Origin: Odiellus spinosus
Taxonomy: Eukaryota; Arthropoda; Arachnida; Opiliones; Phalangiidae
DNA length: 64,000 bases
Assembly: GCA_963920705.1 (NCBI GenBank)
Contig: OY987236.1
Span: forward strand, 10,216,190-10,280,189
Direction of reading: 5' to 3'
In this document: in pieces, positions 1-11,700 of the stretch
Layout: each line of letters begins with the position of its first letter
How positions within the stretch are numbered: position 1 is the first letter of the stretch
Notes under the pieces: generated by a model
Told to the model about the DNA's origin: nothing
Databases searched by the model: none
Seen by the model: only the letters and a program-made list of their open reading frames with translations
Made by a program: the position numbers and the translations under genes

Positions 1-299
1 AAATAAAACAACCTTTGAAAATAAAACAACCTTTGAAAATAAAACAACCTTTGAAAATAAAACAACCTTTGAAAATAAAACAACCTTTGAAAATAAAACA
101 ACCTTTGAAAATAAAACAACCTTTGAAAATAAAACAACCTTTATAAATAAAACAACCTTTGAAAATCAAACAACCTTTGAAAATCAAACAACCTTTGAAA
201 ATCAAACAACCTTTATAAATCAAACAACCTTTGAAAATCAAACAACCTTTGAAAATAAAACAACCTTTGAAAATAAAACAACCTTTGAAAATAAAACAA
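1..299. repeat. 18-bp minisatellite, left block
   Basis: Tandem copies of an 18-bp unit, AAAATAAAACAACCTTTG, run from the window edge, so the left limit is unknown. A few copies have TCAAAC or TATAAAT variants, grouped in neighbouring copies, as expected from local duplication. The same unit in the same orientation resumes at 2769, beyond two unrelated arrays. Confidence 0.97.
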
Positions 300-831
300 C
301 GACCGATAAATACACCCCCGGTAAAAACGACCGACCGATAAATTACACCCCCGGTAAAAACGACCGACCGATAAATTACACCCCCGGTAAAAACGACCGA
401 CCGATAAATTACACCCCCGGTAAAAACGACCGACCGATAAATTACACCCCCGGTAAAAACGACCGACCGATAAATTACACCCCCGGTAAAAACGACCGAC
501 CGATAAATTACACCCCCGGTAAAAACGACCGACCGATAAATTACACCCCCGGTAAAAACGACCGACCGATAAATTACACCCCCGGTAAAAACGACCGACC
601 GATAATTACACCCCCGGTAAAAACGACCGACCGATAAATTACACCCCCGGCAAAAACGACCGACCGATAAATTACACCCCCGGCAAAAACGACCGACCGA
701 TAAATTACACCCCCTGTAAAAACGACCGACCGATAAATTACACCCCCTGTAAAAACGACCGACCGATAATTACACCCCCTGTAAAAACGACCGACCGATA
801 AATACACCCCCTGTAAAAACGACCGACCGAA
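300..831. repeat. 33-bp minisatellite (about 16 copies)
   Basis: Tandem 33-bp units read CGACCGACCGATAAATTACA followed by CCCCCGGTAAAAA. Variants with CGGC or CTGT in place of CGGT are clustered towards the right end, and some copies lack one or two A. It is bounded on the left by the 18-bp array and on the right by the 16-bp array. The long minus-strand frames across it arise only because the period is a multiple of three without a stop; I do not regard them as genes. Confidence 0.97.
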
Positions 832-2768
832 AAATTGAGATTGAGAAAAATTGAGATTGAGAAAAATTGAGATTGAGAAAAATTGAGATTGAGAAAAATT
901 GAGATTGAGAAAAATTGAGATTGAGAAAAATTGAGATTGAGAAAAATTGAGATTGAGAAAAATTGAGATTGAGAAAAATTGAGATTGAGAAAAATTGAGA
1001 TTGAGAAAAATTGAGATTGAGAAAAATTGAGATTGAGAAAAATTGAGATTGAGAAAAATTGAGATTGAGAAAAATTGAGATTGAGAAAAATTGAGATTGA
1101 GAAAAATTGAGATTGAGAAAAATTGAGATTGAGAAAAATTGAGATTGAGAAAAATTGAGATTGAGAAAAATTGAGATTGAGAAAAATTGAGATTGAGAAA
1201 AATTGAGATTGAGAAAAATTGAGATTGAGAAAAATTGAGATTGAGAAAAATTGAGATTGAGAAAAATTGAGATTGAGAAAAATTGAGATTGAGAAAAATT
1301 GAGATTGAGAAAAATTGAGATTGAGAAAAATTGAGATTGAGAAAAATTGAGATTGAGAAAAATTGAGATTGAGAAAAATTGAGATTGAGAAAAATTGAGA
1401 TTGAGAAAAATTGAGATTGAGAAAAATTGAGATTGAGAAAAATTGAGATTGAGAAAAATTGAGATTGAGAAAAATTGAGATTGAGAAAAATTGAGATTGA
1501 GAAAAATTGAGATTGAGAAAAATTGAGATTGAGAAAAATTGAGATTGAGAAAAATTGAGATTGAGAAAAATTGAGATTGAGAAAAATTGAGATTGAGAAA
1601 AATTGAGATTGAGAAAAATTGAGATTGAGAAAAATTGAGATTGAGAAAAATTGAGATTGAGAAAAATTGAGATTGAGAAAAATTGAGATTGAGAAAAATT
1701 GAGATTGAGAAAAATTGAGATTGAGAAAAATTGAGATTGAGAAAAATTGAGATTGAATAAAATTGAGATTGAATAAAATTGAGATTGAGAAAAATTGAGA
1801 TTGAGAAAAATTGAGATTGAGAAAAATTGAGATTGAGAAAAATTGAGATTGAGAAAAATTGAGATTGAGAAAAATTGAGATTGAGAAAAATTGAGATTGA
1901 GAAAAATTGAGATTGAGAAAAATTGAGATTGAGAAAAATTGAGATTGAGAAAAATTGAGATTGAGAAAAATTGAGATTGAGAAAAATTGAGATTGAGAAA
2001 AATTGAGATTGAGAAAAATTGAGATTGAGAAAAATTGAGATTGAGAAAAATTGAGATTGAGAAAAATTGAGATTGAGAAAAATTGAGATTGAGAAAAATT
2101 GAGATTGAGAAAAATTGAGATTGAGAAAAATTGAGATTGAGAAAAATTGAGATTGAGAAAAATTGAGATTGAGAAAAATTGAGATTGAGAAAAATTGAGA
2201 TTGAGAAAAATTGAGATTGAGAAAAATTGAGATTGAGAAAAATTGAGATTGAGAAAAATTGAGATTGAGAAAAATTGAGATTGAGAAAAATTGAGATTGA
2301 GAAAAATTGAGATTGAGAAAAATTGAGATTGAGAAAAATTGAGATTGAGAAAAATTGAGATTGAGAAAAATTGAGATTGAGAAAAATTGAGATTGAGAAA
2401 AATTGAGATTGAGAAAAATTGAGATTGAGAAAAATTGAGATTGAGAAAAATTGAGATTGAGAAAAATTGAGATTGAGAAAAATTGAGATTGAGAAAAATT
2501 GAGATTGAGAAAAATTGAGATTGAGAAAAATTGAGATTGAGAAAAATTGAGATTGAGAAAAATTGAGATTGAGAAAAATTGAGATTGAGAAAAATTGAGA
2601 TTGAGAAAAATTGAGATTGAGAAAAATTGAGATTGAGAAAAATTGAGATTGAGAAAAATTGAGATTGAGAAAAATTGAGATTGAGAAAAATTGAGATTGA
2701 GAAAAATTGAGATTGAGAAAAATTGAGATTGAGAAAAATTGAGATTGAGAAAAATTGAGATTGAGAAA
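832..2768. repeat. 16-bp minisatellite (about 121 copies)
   Basis: A nearly invariant 16-bp unit, ATTGAGATTGAGAAAA, is itself a doubled ATTGAG/ATTGAGAAAA motif. It repeats for about 1.9 kb with only a local pair of GAATAA variants near 1755-1775. The homogeneity suggests recent amplification. Because 16 is not a multiple of three, the three minus-strand frames give the same 16-residue repeating peptide, a mark of noncoding sequence. Confidence 0.97.
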
Positions 2769-4507
2769 ATAACACAACCTTTGAAAATAACACAACCTTT
2801 GAAAATAACACAACCTTTGAAAATAACACAACCTTTGAAAATAACACAACCTTTGAAAATAACACAACCTTTGAAAATAACACAACCTTTGAAAATAACA
2901 CAACCTTTGAAAATAACACAACCTTTGAAAATAACACAACCTTTGAAAATAACACAACCTTTGAAAATAACACAACCTTTGAAAATAACACAACCTTTGA
3001 AAATAAAACAACCTTTGAAAATAAAACAACCTTTGAAAATAAAACAACCTTTGAAAATAAAACAACCTTTGAAAATAAAACAACCTTTGAAAATAAAACA
3101 ACCTTTGAAAATAAAACAACCTTTGAAAATAAAACAACCTTTGAAAATAAAACAACCTTTGAAAATAAAACAACCTTTGAAAATAAAACAACCTTTGAAA
3201 ATAAAACAACCTTTGAAAATAAAACAACCTTTGAAAATAAAACAACCTTTGAAAATAAAACAACCTTTGAAAATAAAACAACCTTTGAAAATAAAACAAC
3301 CTTTGAAAATAAAACAACCTTTGAAAATAAAACAACCTTTGAAAATAAAACAACCTTTGAAAATAAAACAACCTTTGAAAATAAAACAACCTTTGAAAAT
3401 AAAACAACCTTTGAAAATAAAACAACCTTTGAAAATAAAACAACCTTTGAAAATAAAACAACCTTTGAAAATAAAACAACCTTTGAAAATAAAACAACCT
3501 TTGAAAATAAAACAACCTTTGAAAATAAAACAACCTTTGAAAATAAAACAACCTTTGAAAATAAAACAACCTTTGAAAATAAAACAACCTTTGAAAATAA
3601 AACAACCTTTGAAAATAAAACAACCTTTGAAAATAAAACAACCTTTGAAAATAAAACAACCTGTGAAAATAAAACAACCTGTGAAAATAAAACAACCTTT
3701 GAAAATAAAACAACCTTTGAAAATAAAACAACCTTTGAAAATAAAACAACCTTTGAAAATAAAACAACCTTTGAAAATAAAACAACCTTTGAAAATAAAA
3801 CAACCTTTGAAAATAAAACAACCTTTGAAAATAAAACAACCTTTGAAAAAACACACCCTTTGAAAATAAAACAACCTTTGAAAAAACACACCCTTTGAAA
3901 ATAAAACATCCTTTGAAAATAAAACAACCTTTGAAAATAACACAACCTTTGAAAATAACACAACCTTTGAAAATAACACAACCTTTGAAAATAACACAAC
4001 CTTTGAAAATAACACAACCTTTGAAAATAACACAACCTTTGAAAATAACACAACCTTTGAAAATAACACAACCTTTGAAAATAACACAACCTTTGAAAAT
4101 AACACAACCTTTGAAAATAACACAACCTTTGAAAATAACACAACCTTTGAAAATAACACAACCTTTGAAAATAACACAACCTTTGAAAATCACACAACCT
4201 TTGAAAATCACACAACCTTTGAAAATCACACAACCTTTGAAAATCACACAACCTTTGAAAATAACACCTTTGAAAATAACACAACCTTTGAAAATAACAC
4301 AACCTTTGAAAATAAAACAACCTTTGAAAATAAAACAACCTTTGAAAATAAAACAACCTTTGAAAATAAAACAACCTTTGAAAATAAAACAACCTTTGAA
4401 AATAAAACAACCTTTGAAAATAAAACAACCTTTGAAAATAAAACAACCTTTGAAAAAACACACCCTTTGAAAATAAAACATCCTTTGAAAATAAAACACC
4501 CTTAGAA
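2769..4507. repeat. 18-bp minisatellite, right block (about 96 copies)
   Basis: The 18-bp unit of positions 1-299 returns in the same orientation, in sub-blocks: AACAC variants at 2769-3000, AAAAC variants at about 3000-3845, a small block with AAAAACACACCC near 3846-3900, AACAC and TCACAC variants at about 3930-4300, then AAAAC again. The block structure implies segmental duplication of groups of units. Open frames on both strands are a by-product of the period. Confidence 0.97.
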
Positions 4508-5380
4508 AATAAAACATATTACATTACCCTTGCATTGTAATTAACGTTGATCTCCTTTACTCTGAAGTGACTGAGATGATTATTTTCTTAAATAATTACA
4601 ACTTTATTCTAAGCTTTTACTCAATCTTTCTAATTTCTCATTGAGAACGCGATGTGTCTGTTAACAATCTCTTATCAATCTCTCAGTTTTTAAATCCATA
4701 ATCAATCTGTTTTCTTCTCTCTACCTTGGAAGAGAGAATCACAAGCAATATCCTAAAAGTCTCTACAAAATCTCTTTTTATACAAAGAAAAAGGGGGTGG
4801 AGATTTGCAACAGGGAGTCCAGCTGGAATATTCCAGCATGAAAGGAGCGCCACCTATTTGGCGAAATGACCTTCCAGCTGGACACCCATTGCACTTGTTT
4901 TCGCATTGAAAATAAAAACACGCTTTAAAATATAAAACTCGCATGTTTTCGCATGAAATGAGCTTAAAGCTTTCCGGACGCTAGCTACTAGCTTCATCCA
5001 GTCCTGGTGGTACATTTACACGCAACTAGTTTGGCGCAGGTCGTCAACTCTTCTTCTATTAACTAGAGTACAGAATTCGTGACCCAGTGATGCGCCTAAG
5101 GCAACTAGATGGGCGTGAGTGTCTTGAGATCTAAGAACAGTCAAACTACGTAATTTTTAAAAATTACGTAGGTATTGGGCAATTGAACTCTCCTTCACCC
5201 ATATATCCTCCTAGCTGGGCCTATTGGCCAATGGTCCCATGGTCTGTCCACCCCTTCTCATTTTCAAATTCCCTGCCTTTCCCAGGAAGTGCACTTATTT
5301 AAAACCCGGTATGATTTTGAGTATTAGAAAATTAGAACATCCAGCCAAGTACTTTATGAAACGAAAGTTTAGTCTCAAGT
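4508..5380. other. intergenic, no gene seen
   Basis: Non-repetitive sequence between the satellite block and the 3' side of Nup153. It contains a perfect 26-bp palindrome at 5146-5171 (half-site CTACGTAATTTTT) and a short inverted motif around TCCAGCTGGA near 4818-4885. No coding segment was recognised. Confidence 0.6.
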
Positions 5381-5386
5381 TTTATT
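5381..5386 (-). terminator. possible Nup153 poly(A) signal
   Basis: AATAAA on the minus strand, about 385 bp beyond the Nup153 stop codon. It is the first clear hexamer outside the coding exon. A hexamer also overlaps the last codons at about 5778-5783, which would be unusual as a functional signal. Confidence 0.35.
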
Positions 5387-5770
5387 TCAAATGATGAGGA
5401 ACAACTTTTTTTATAAAATCCGAAGAAATGTTGTACAACCTTGCTGCAATTTACATATGACTCATTCACACAAATCAGATACTCTGTATTTTCAGCCAAT
5501 TTAAATGTTTTCATCATTTAATATTTTTTTGCTTTGTTTTATCAGCGAGTAAGATACACCCTGATTTAACGAACACACTGAAATATTTTTAACTGCACCC
5601 TTTCTTCAATAGACATCATTAGTTATAATGTACAGTTTTCAATAAAAACGAAGAGGGGGGGGGGGCGAACAAAAACAGAAGTTTAACAGCTACACGAAGC
5701 GCCACATCTTGGCAAAAATTACCAATTTCATTTTTTTGCCTACTAAATTGTAATTAAAAAGTCGTTTAAA

Positions 5771-8700
5771 TCATTTTTTATTTACCCGACGAACTGCCTT
5801 TCGGATTTTTCTATTAGCCGTACTTCCAGCAGCTCCATTATAAGGGTTATCAACGTTGGCCCTTAAAAAAGAGTGTAAGGAAGTCATATTTTAATTATGA
5901 GACAAAAAAGTAACAAGCAGAATTTAAAACAGGAAGTAAAAAATCCTTTCAAGTAGACATGCAACCAGAATCATTTCGGGCCTCGACAGCTTAAAAAAAA
6001 TATATATATATATTTTTCGCTCCCAAACTCTTCAATTTCATTTTCAAGAATTGAAAAAAAAAAAAAAAATCTCTGAAGGATTAGCAATGTTGGTTGTGCA
6101 TTTCATTTTAGTTTTTGCGCACCACAGAAAACAAAGCTAAAAAGCTGGGCAACTAAAATATGAAAAGTAAAACCAATGATACAAACCCTTCAGGGAAAAC
6201 CTTCCTAAAATCCCAGGGTTAGTAAAACAATCCTAATTTTGGCTAAACATAGTATACTAGATCTAATCTTTTCAGGTTCTACCCGTTTTCCAAATTTTTC
6301 GGGCTTATCTTCATAAAGTCTCCCTTTAAATATTTCTAGTTCTGCTTGAATTGCAATAATCTTTCGAGAAAAGCAAGCGAAATTCCACCAATCCAGGGCT
6401 CCCACCAAAATCTTAAAAAAAAAAAAAAATAGGGAAATTGGGGATTTTTCAGGCTAGAAATAGGGTGAAATAGGAAAAAAAAATTTTAAAATAGGGAGCA
6501 AATAGGAACCCATTTCAGAAGAAATTAGATCTTTAATTTTCACAAAATGACTTTTAAAGTAGGCTTTTTTTTTTGTAAAAGCTTTTTATCACAAATCTGA
6601 CTTTAATTTTATCACATTTTTTCGTGATATTATGACTTAGTCAGTTTTTCTCGCTGTCAGATTTTCGACTTAGCATAAAATTTGGGTTCAATATTATAGG
6701 ACGACGGTATTTTTGTCCAAATTAACTAGAAATATGGTGATTTAGGGACCAAAATCACGATTTTATGGTGATTTATGGACCAAAATCACGATTTTATGGT
6801 GGTTTAGGGACCTCAAAAGAAAGTAGGGGGTTTTAGGTATTTTAGGGACCTGGTGGGAGCCCTGCCAATCTTGTTTACATCCATATCAATTTAATTTTTT
6901 TTTATGAGGCGGCGTCCCTCTCAGAATTTCTCAGAGCTTTGAATGTTCAATATTTGTTATTATTAGTATTTAAACAAGGAATAGAATAGATATAAAATTG
7001 CTTACCATCGGGTTACAATTAAAGGATAAATAATAACTGAATAAACATATTTTAGATTTAGCGGATTACGTTATTAAAAACCAACGAAAACTAACTTGCC
7101 GTCAGTCAAAAATTGGAACGTATCGCCATCTAGTAACAGTGTTGGTTACTCAATGTAGTTTACTACAATTCGTATGAACTACAATTTTTCTGAATGCTTC
7201 GATATAAAGTAGATTCACTCAATGTAGTTTACTACTGTTCGTAGGAACCACAATTTTTGTGAATGCTTCGATATAAAGTAGATTCAGAAAAATGTTAAAT
7301 CAAAACTGTTTCTTCAGTTTTCATTTATACTTTAATGTACATAAAACATGGTAATTAGTTGCCCATTATGCCAATAAATTTAAAAAGCTTAGTACTTACA
7401 CAAATGGCAGTTGAGGATTCGCATTAGGTAATGTTGTTGAAGTAGTTTGAGTACCAAAATTAAACCCTGTCGAAGATGGAGTTTGAAAATTGAATCCACT
7501 ATCGGGAACTTGACCAAATGGTGGAGGTTGAGTTCCCCCAGCACTCATTCCAAAGCTCATGGCTGGCATTGTCGAAGTATTCCCTTGTGATTGTAGTCCT
7601 GAAGTTGTCATTTTTGCCTGAAAAACATAACATAAATAATTATGGATTAAAAATTCATTTTATTAGGTGTGCGTTTTATTTTTCAGGTTTGGAGAGGAGC
7701 TTGACCAACTTAGCCAGCTTGCAGAGGAAATCTAGCTTTTGTGTCGAGCTAAGGTTTTCTTTTAGAGCTTTAGTTAAGAAAAATGCACATACCTGATTAG
7801 CTCCAAATCGGAAAACACTACCCTCCGCAGGCGGGGCGGGGTGTCCAAACAGAAAAGTCGGATTAGATGAAAATCTTGGTGGTTGCGAACCAATACCACT
7901 CGCTGTCGCAGCACCTCCTCCAAATGAAAACAATGAAGGTTGCTGTTGACTCGAGATTGAAGTATCACTCGCTCCACCTCCAACTCCGAATTTAAAAACT
8001 GCATTGCTGGGATTAGCCGTTGGTACTACTGAACTTTTCGCAGCCTTGTTGGTACTGAAACTGAAACTTGAGGAACCTAAAGATGGCGCAGCGAGAGTCT
8101 GTTGTTGAGACGAACTACCAAATATTGGATTTTGGGACGCAGTAGATGTATTACCTAAATAAATATTGTTAAAACTTAAAGCACTGAAAAAAAAAAGGAT
8201 ACTAACTACAATTAAAACATTACTCGAATTAGGGTTAAAATTGAAAGTCGTGGCTGAAGTTCCAGTTACAGGTTTATTCAAGGCGCCACCAAAAACAAAG
8301 CCACTGCTAGACGTTGATGACTGGGTATTCTGAGTCGTTGCTGCTGGACTAGCTCCAAATGTAAAGAGACTAGAAGCTACTGTTGTACTCCTTGCCTGAT
8401 CACTTTTAGTTATACTCGGCTGTGCCTCACTTCGGAAGTTAAAAAGACTCGATGACTGACTTGTTGAAGTAATGGCTAAAATATAAAAGGTGGGAATTTA
8501 ATCATCAGATATTCGAAGAGATGACCCCATTCCATTCATTTAAAGGAAGATTATTAGGTTAAAATTTCACAAAGAAAAATTTCCTGGGACAATAATTTAT
8601 ATTTTAAGACTTAGTCAGGCTTAGGGATTTGAAAGATTCGGGGGGCCGATTGAAAAGATTCGCGGGGAATTTGAAAGACTAGAAATTTTGTTAGTGATTT

Positions 8701-11700
8701 TAAAAATATGAAGATTTGTTGGGATTTGACAGAACTCTCATTTAACACCTTTGGAAAGAACTAAATGGCAATACAAGTGGATAAAATCGGTTTTATAATT
8801 TATTTCTTCCAAGGGTGTAAGGGAGAATAATATAATTTGAGGCAACCTTAAAAATTTTGCTCTTCTCAAGCGGATTTGCCCCGGGTTATTTCTTCCCTAA
8901 GAGATTTTACATTGCTATTAAATCGCCTCAGCTTTTCCCACCAACTTTTCTTGAACAGAAGTATATGGAAAAGAAAATGAAAAATGAGTTATTACTTTTT
9001 TCCACATTTGAGACGGAACTTCCAAAACCAAATTGAAAGCCAGTGGTTGGAAGTGTACTGGTACTGGTAACCAGAGCAGTTGGGGCTCCTGCTTTAGACT
9101 CTAAAGTCTTTGTTTTATCAGTTTTATTTTCGCTTGCCACAGATCCCGCAGATGAGCCGAAAACTATACCGGAACTTTCAATGCTACTCTTGGTGGTAGA
9201 CAGGGAAATCTTTGGCGCAATGACCGAAGAAGTACCGAATCCGCTAATTTCAGTTCCATGTTCTAGTTTTTTTAACGGATCTTTCCCAAAGCTAAAACTA
9301 AAGCCACCGACACTTGTGGTGGAGGTTGAAGTCGGTTTAACCAATGTGCTAGAACTACTAATAGAGTTCTTTTGTGAAGTCATATTATCCGAACTCGAAA
9401 CTGCCAAAATGCTCGAACCAAATACAGAATTGCTAGACTTCTTCACAGTTTCGTTACCGCTAGTGTTATCAGTGGCAGAAGCGATGGTATCAATTTTAGA
9501 ACACGCAGGGGAAGCTGATTTAGTTAAATCACTTCCTGCAGCTGATACCGTTGGTTTTGAACCAAAAACAAAATTAGAGCCAGCGCTAGATTGAACCAAG
9601 CTTTTATCAGCCGCAGGGCTATCCCCTTTAGGAGTTCCACCAAATACAAATGTAGATGGCTTCTCCAAACTTTGCGGAATTCCTGGGGTAGTTTTATTAG
9701 TCACTGAGGGACCACTAGGTACACCAAACTTGAAGCTACCACCGGATGTAGCTGGCGCTGCTGGACTTGAAGAAACAGTACCAAAAACAAAACCACTGGT
9801 GATACTAGTTGATGGGGTTGAAGATGTCATTGTCGATGAAATGGGAAGACCAAACTTGAAGGTGGGAGTAGATGAAGGACTGTTGCTCGATGCTTTGCCA
9901 AATTGAAAACTGCTAGTAGACTTAAAAGCTGAAATAAACATAAATAATAATTGTTTTGAGAACTAAAATTGTCAAAAATCTATTTATATATATTATTTCA
10001 TTTGTAATTATACTTTTTAAAGGATCAAAGACTGAGGGGGATATCCTAATAAAGCCATTATTATTATTAGCATGAAAAGCTTAAAATGGGAAATTCATTT
10101 AAAGTAAACCAAGCTTTTTCAAGCGGCCAAGGGTTGGGAAATAGTGAGTGCTTAAAATGACGAAGGCTTGGGAAAAATTGACTGCTTAAAATGAATAAAG
10201 CTTAGGAAAACTTGGGTGCTTAAAATGAGAAAGGTTTGAGCACTTAAAATGACAAAAGTCGAAATGACAAGTCAGGTAAAATTCAGCTCTTAAAATGGAA
10301 AAGTTTCCTAATATTAAGCACTAAAATTTTGAGTCAAAATATGCAAGGCTTTGAAGAAAAGAGCAAGTGCTCAAGTTAAGAAAGGTGTACAGCAATTCGG
10401 GGGAAAAAGGGATATTAAAACTTACCATTGTTCTGCGTGTTTATTATAGAGCCATCTCTGGGCGTTTCGCAGGCTTGACATTTAGTTATTGAGGAATCAC
10501 TGTTTCTAACCATGCATGTGTCACATTCCCACGAACCGGAAGGAGGTGGTTTCACAAATCCAGCAAAACCTTGGCTTTGTACTGGAACTATCTGTGTTTG
10601 TGGCAAGAAAGATGATCCTGGTTTGGGTGTTTCACAGGCAGCGCATCTATGGTCGCTAGCCTTATTGTTTACCATGCAGGTTGAACATTCCCATGAACCC
10701 ATAGCTGGCTTAAATTGATTTCCAAATCCTATATAAAAATTGATATTTTAGCCTAAAAAGTTGCATTTGACCTCTCTTCCGAAAAAGAGTTAATACCTTT
10801 AAATCCAGATATACTAGTAGTTGACAATTGAGAAGTTCCGCCACTTTTTGGACTTTCGCAAGCGATACACTTTGAATCAGTGGGTGTATTTCTTACAAAA
10901 CAAACTGAACATTCCCAGCTACCAGGTGCTGGCTTGAATTTTTGAGTGAAGCTGGCCAAACTTTCAGAAACTACATAAGAAAAAAACAATCGTTTGATTG
11001 CTTAACTCTTTAATCAATGGGCAACTTGAATCATGCTCATTAGTTTCTTGCTTAGGAATTTGTGGAGAAGGACAAGACTCTAATTGCACGCCCCCTCCCC
11101 CGCAAAGAGTTTCATTATGATGAGGTTCTACTAGGCATCATAAGGGGACCACGACCCGGTAAGTCAGGTTGGTCGAATCTTGAGTTGAGTTTTCCAAAAA
11201 AAAAATCTGGGTTTAAAAACCTAGTTCTTGGGAAATATTCCTTTGTAAAATAAGTAAAGATCTTAAGTAGAAGTTCTGAAGTTGTATGCTGTTTCAAATT
11301 TTCAAAGAGGCATGAGCAACAATAAACAGTGTTCCTGTATACTTTAGATATTAAAGAAAAAATTCCAATATAAAGCGATGTAAAAACATTTAAAATTCTT
11401 GATTTGAAAAAATACTTAATATACCCCCTCCCATCCCCAACTATGGTGGTTTTTTCCCCCTCTCCTTGTCCCCAACTAAAATCTCACTCCGTACTATCCT
11501 TAGGTTTTACGTGCATGTAGTTTCATTATCAAGATTCTTATTTCATTAAATCTTACCATTATTTTCACTCTGTTTGTTGGTTTCCACAGATTTATTTCCA
11601 CCACCTAAGATATCCATAACACTCCCACCCACTATGAGATTGGTAGCTGGTTTGATGCCACCTCCAAAAACGGGTGAAGCGCTAAGATTGTCTTTAGACA

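Noticed and set aside
890..2700. CRISPR-like array
   Set aside because: There are no unique spacers, all units are contiguous, and the surrounding genes are eukaryotic with introns.
574..4517. Very long open frames (1135-1295 codons minus; 374 and 191 codons plus) across the left arrays
   Set aside because: They are pure readings of 16-, 18- and 33-bp repeats. The 16-bp array gives the same peptide in all three frames of a strand, with no unique sequence or splice structure.
9043..9594. 183-codon plus-strand frame
   Set aside because: Antisense shadow of the large FG-repeat exon of Nup153 (8996-9928).
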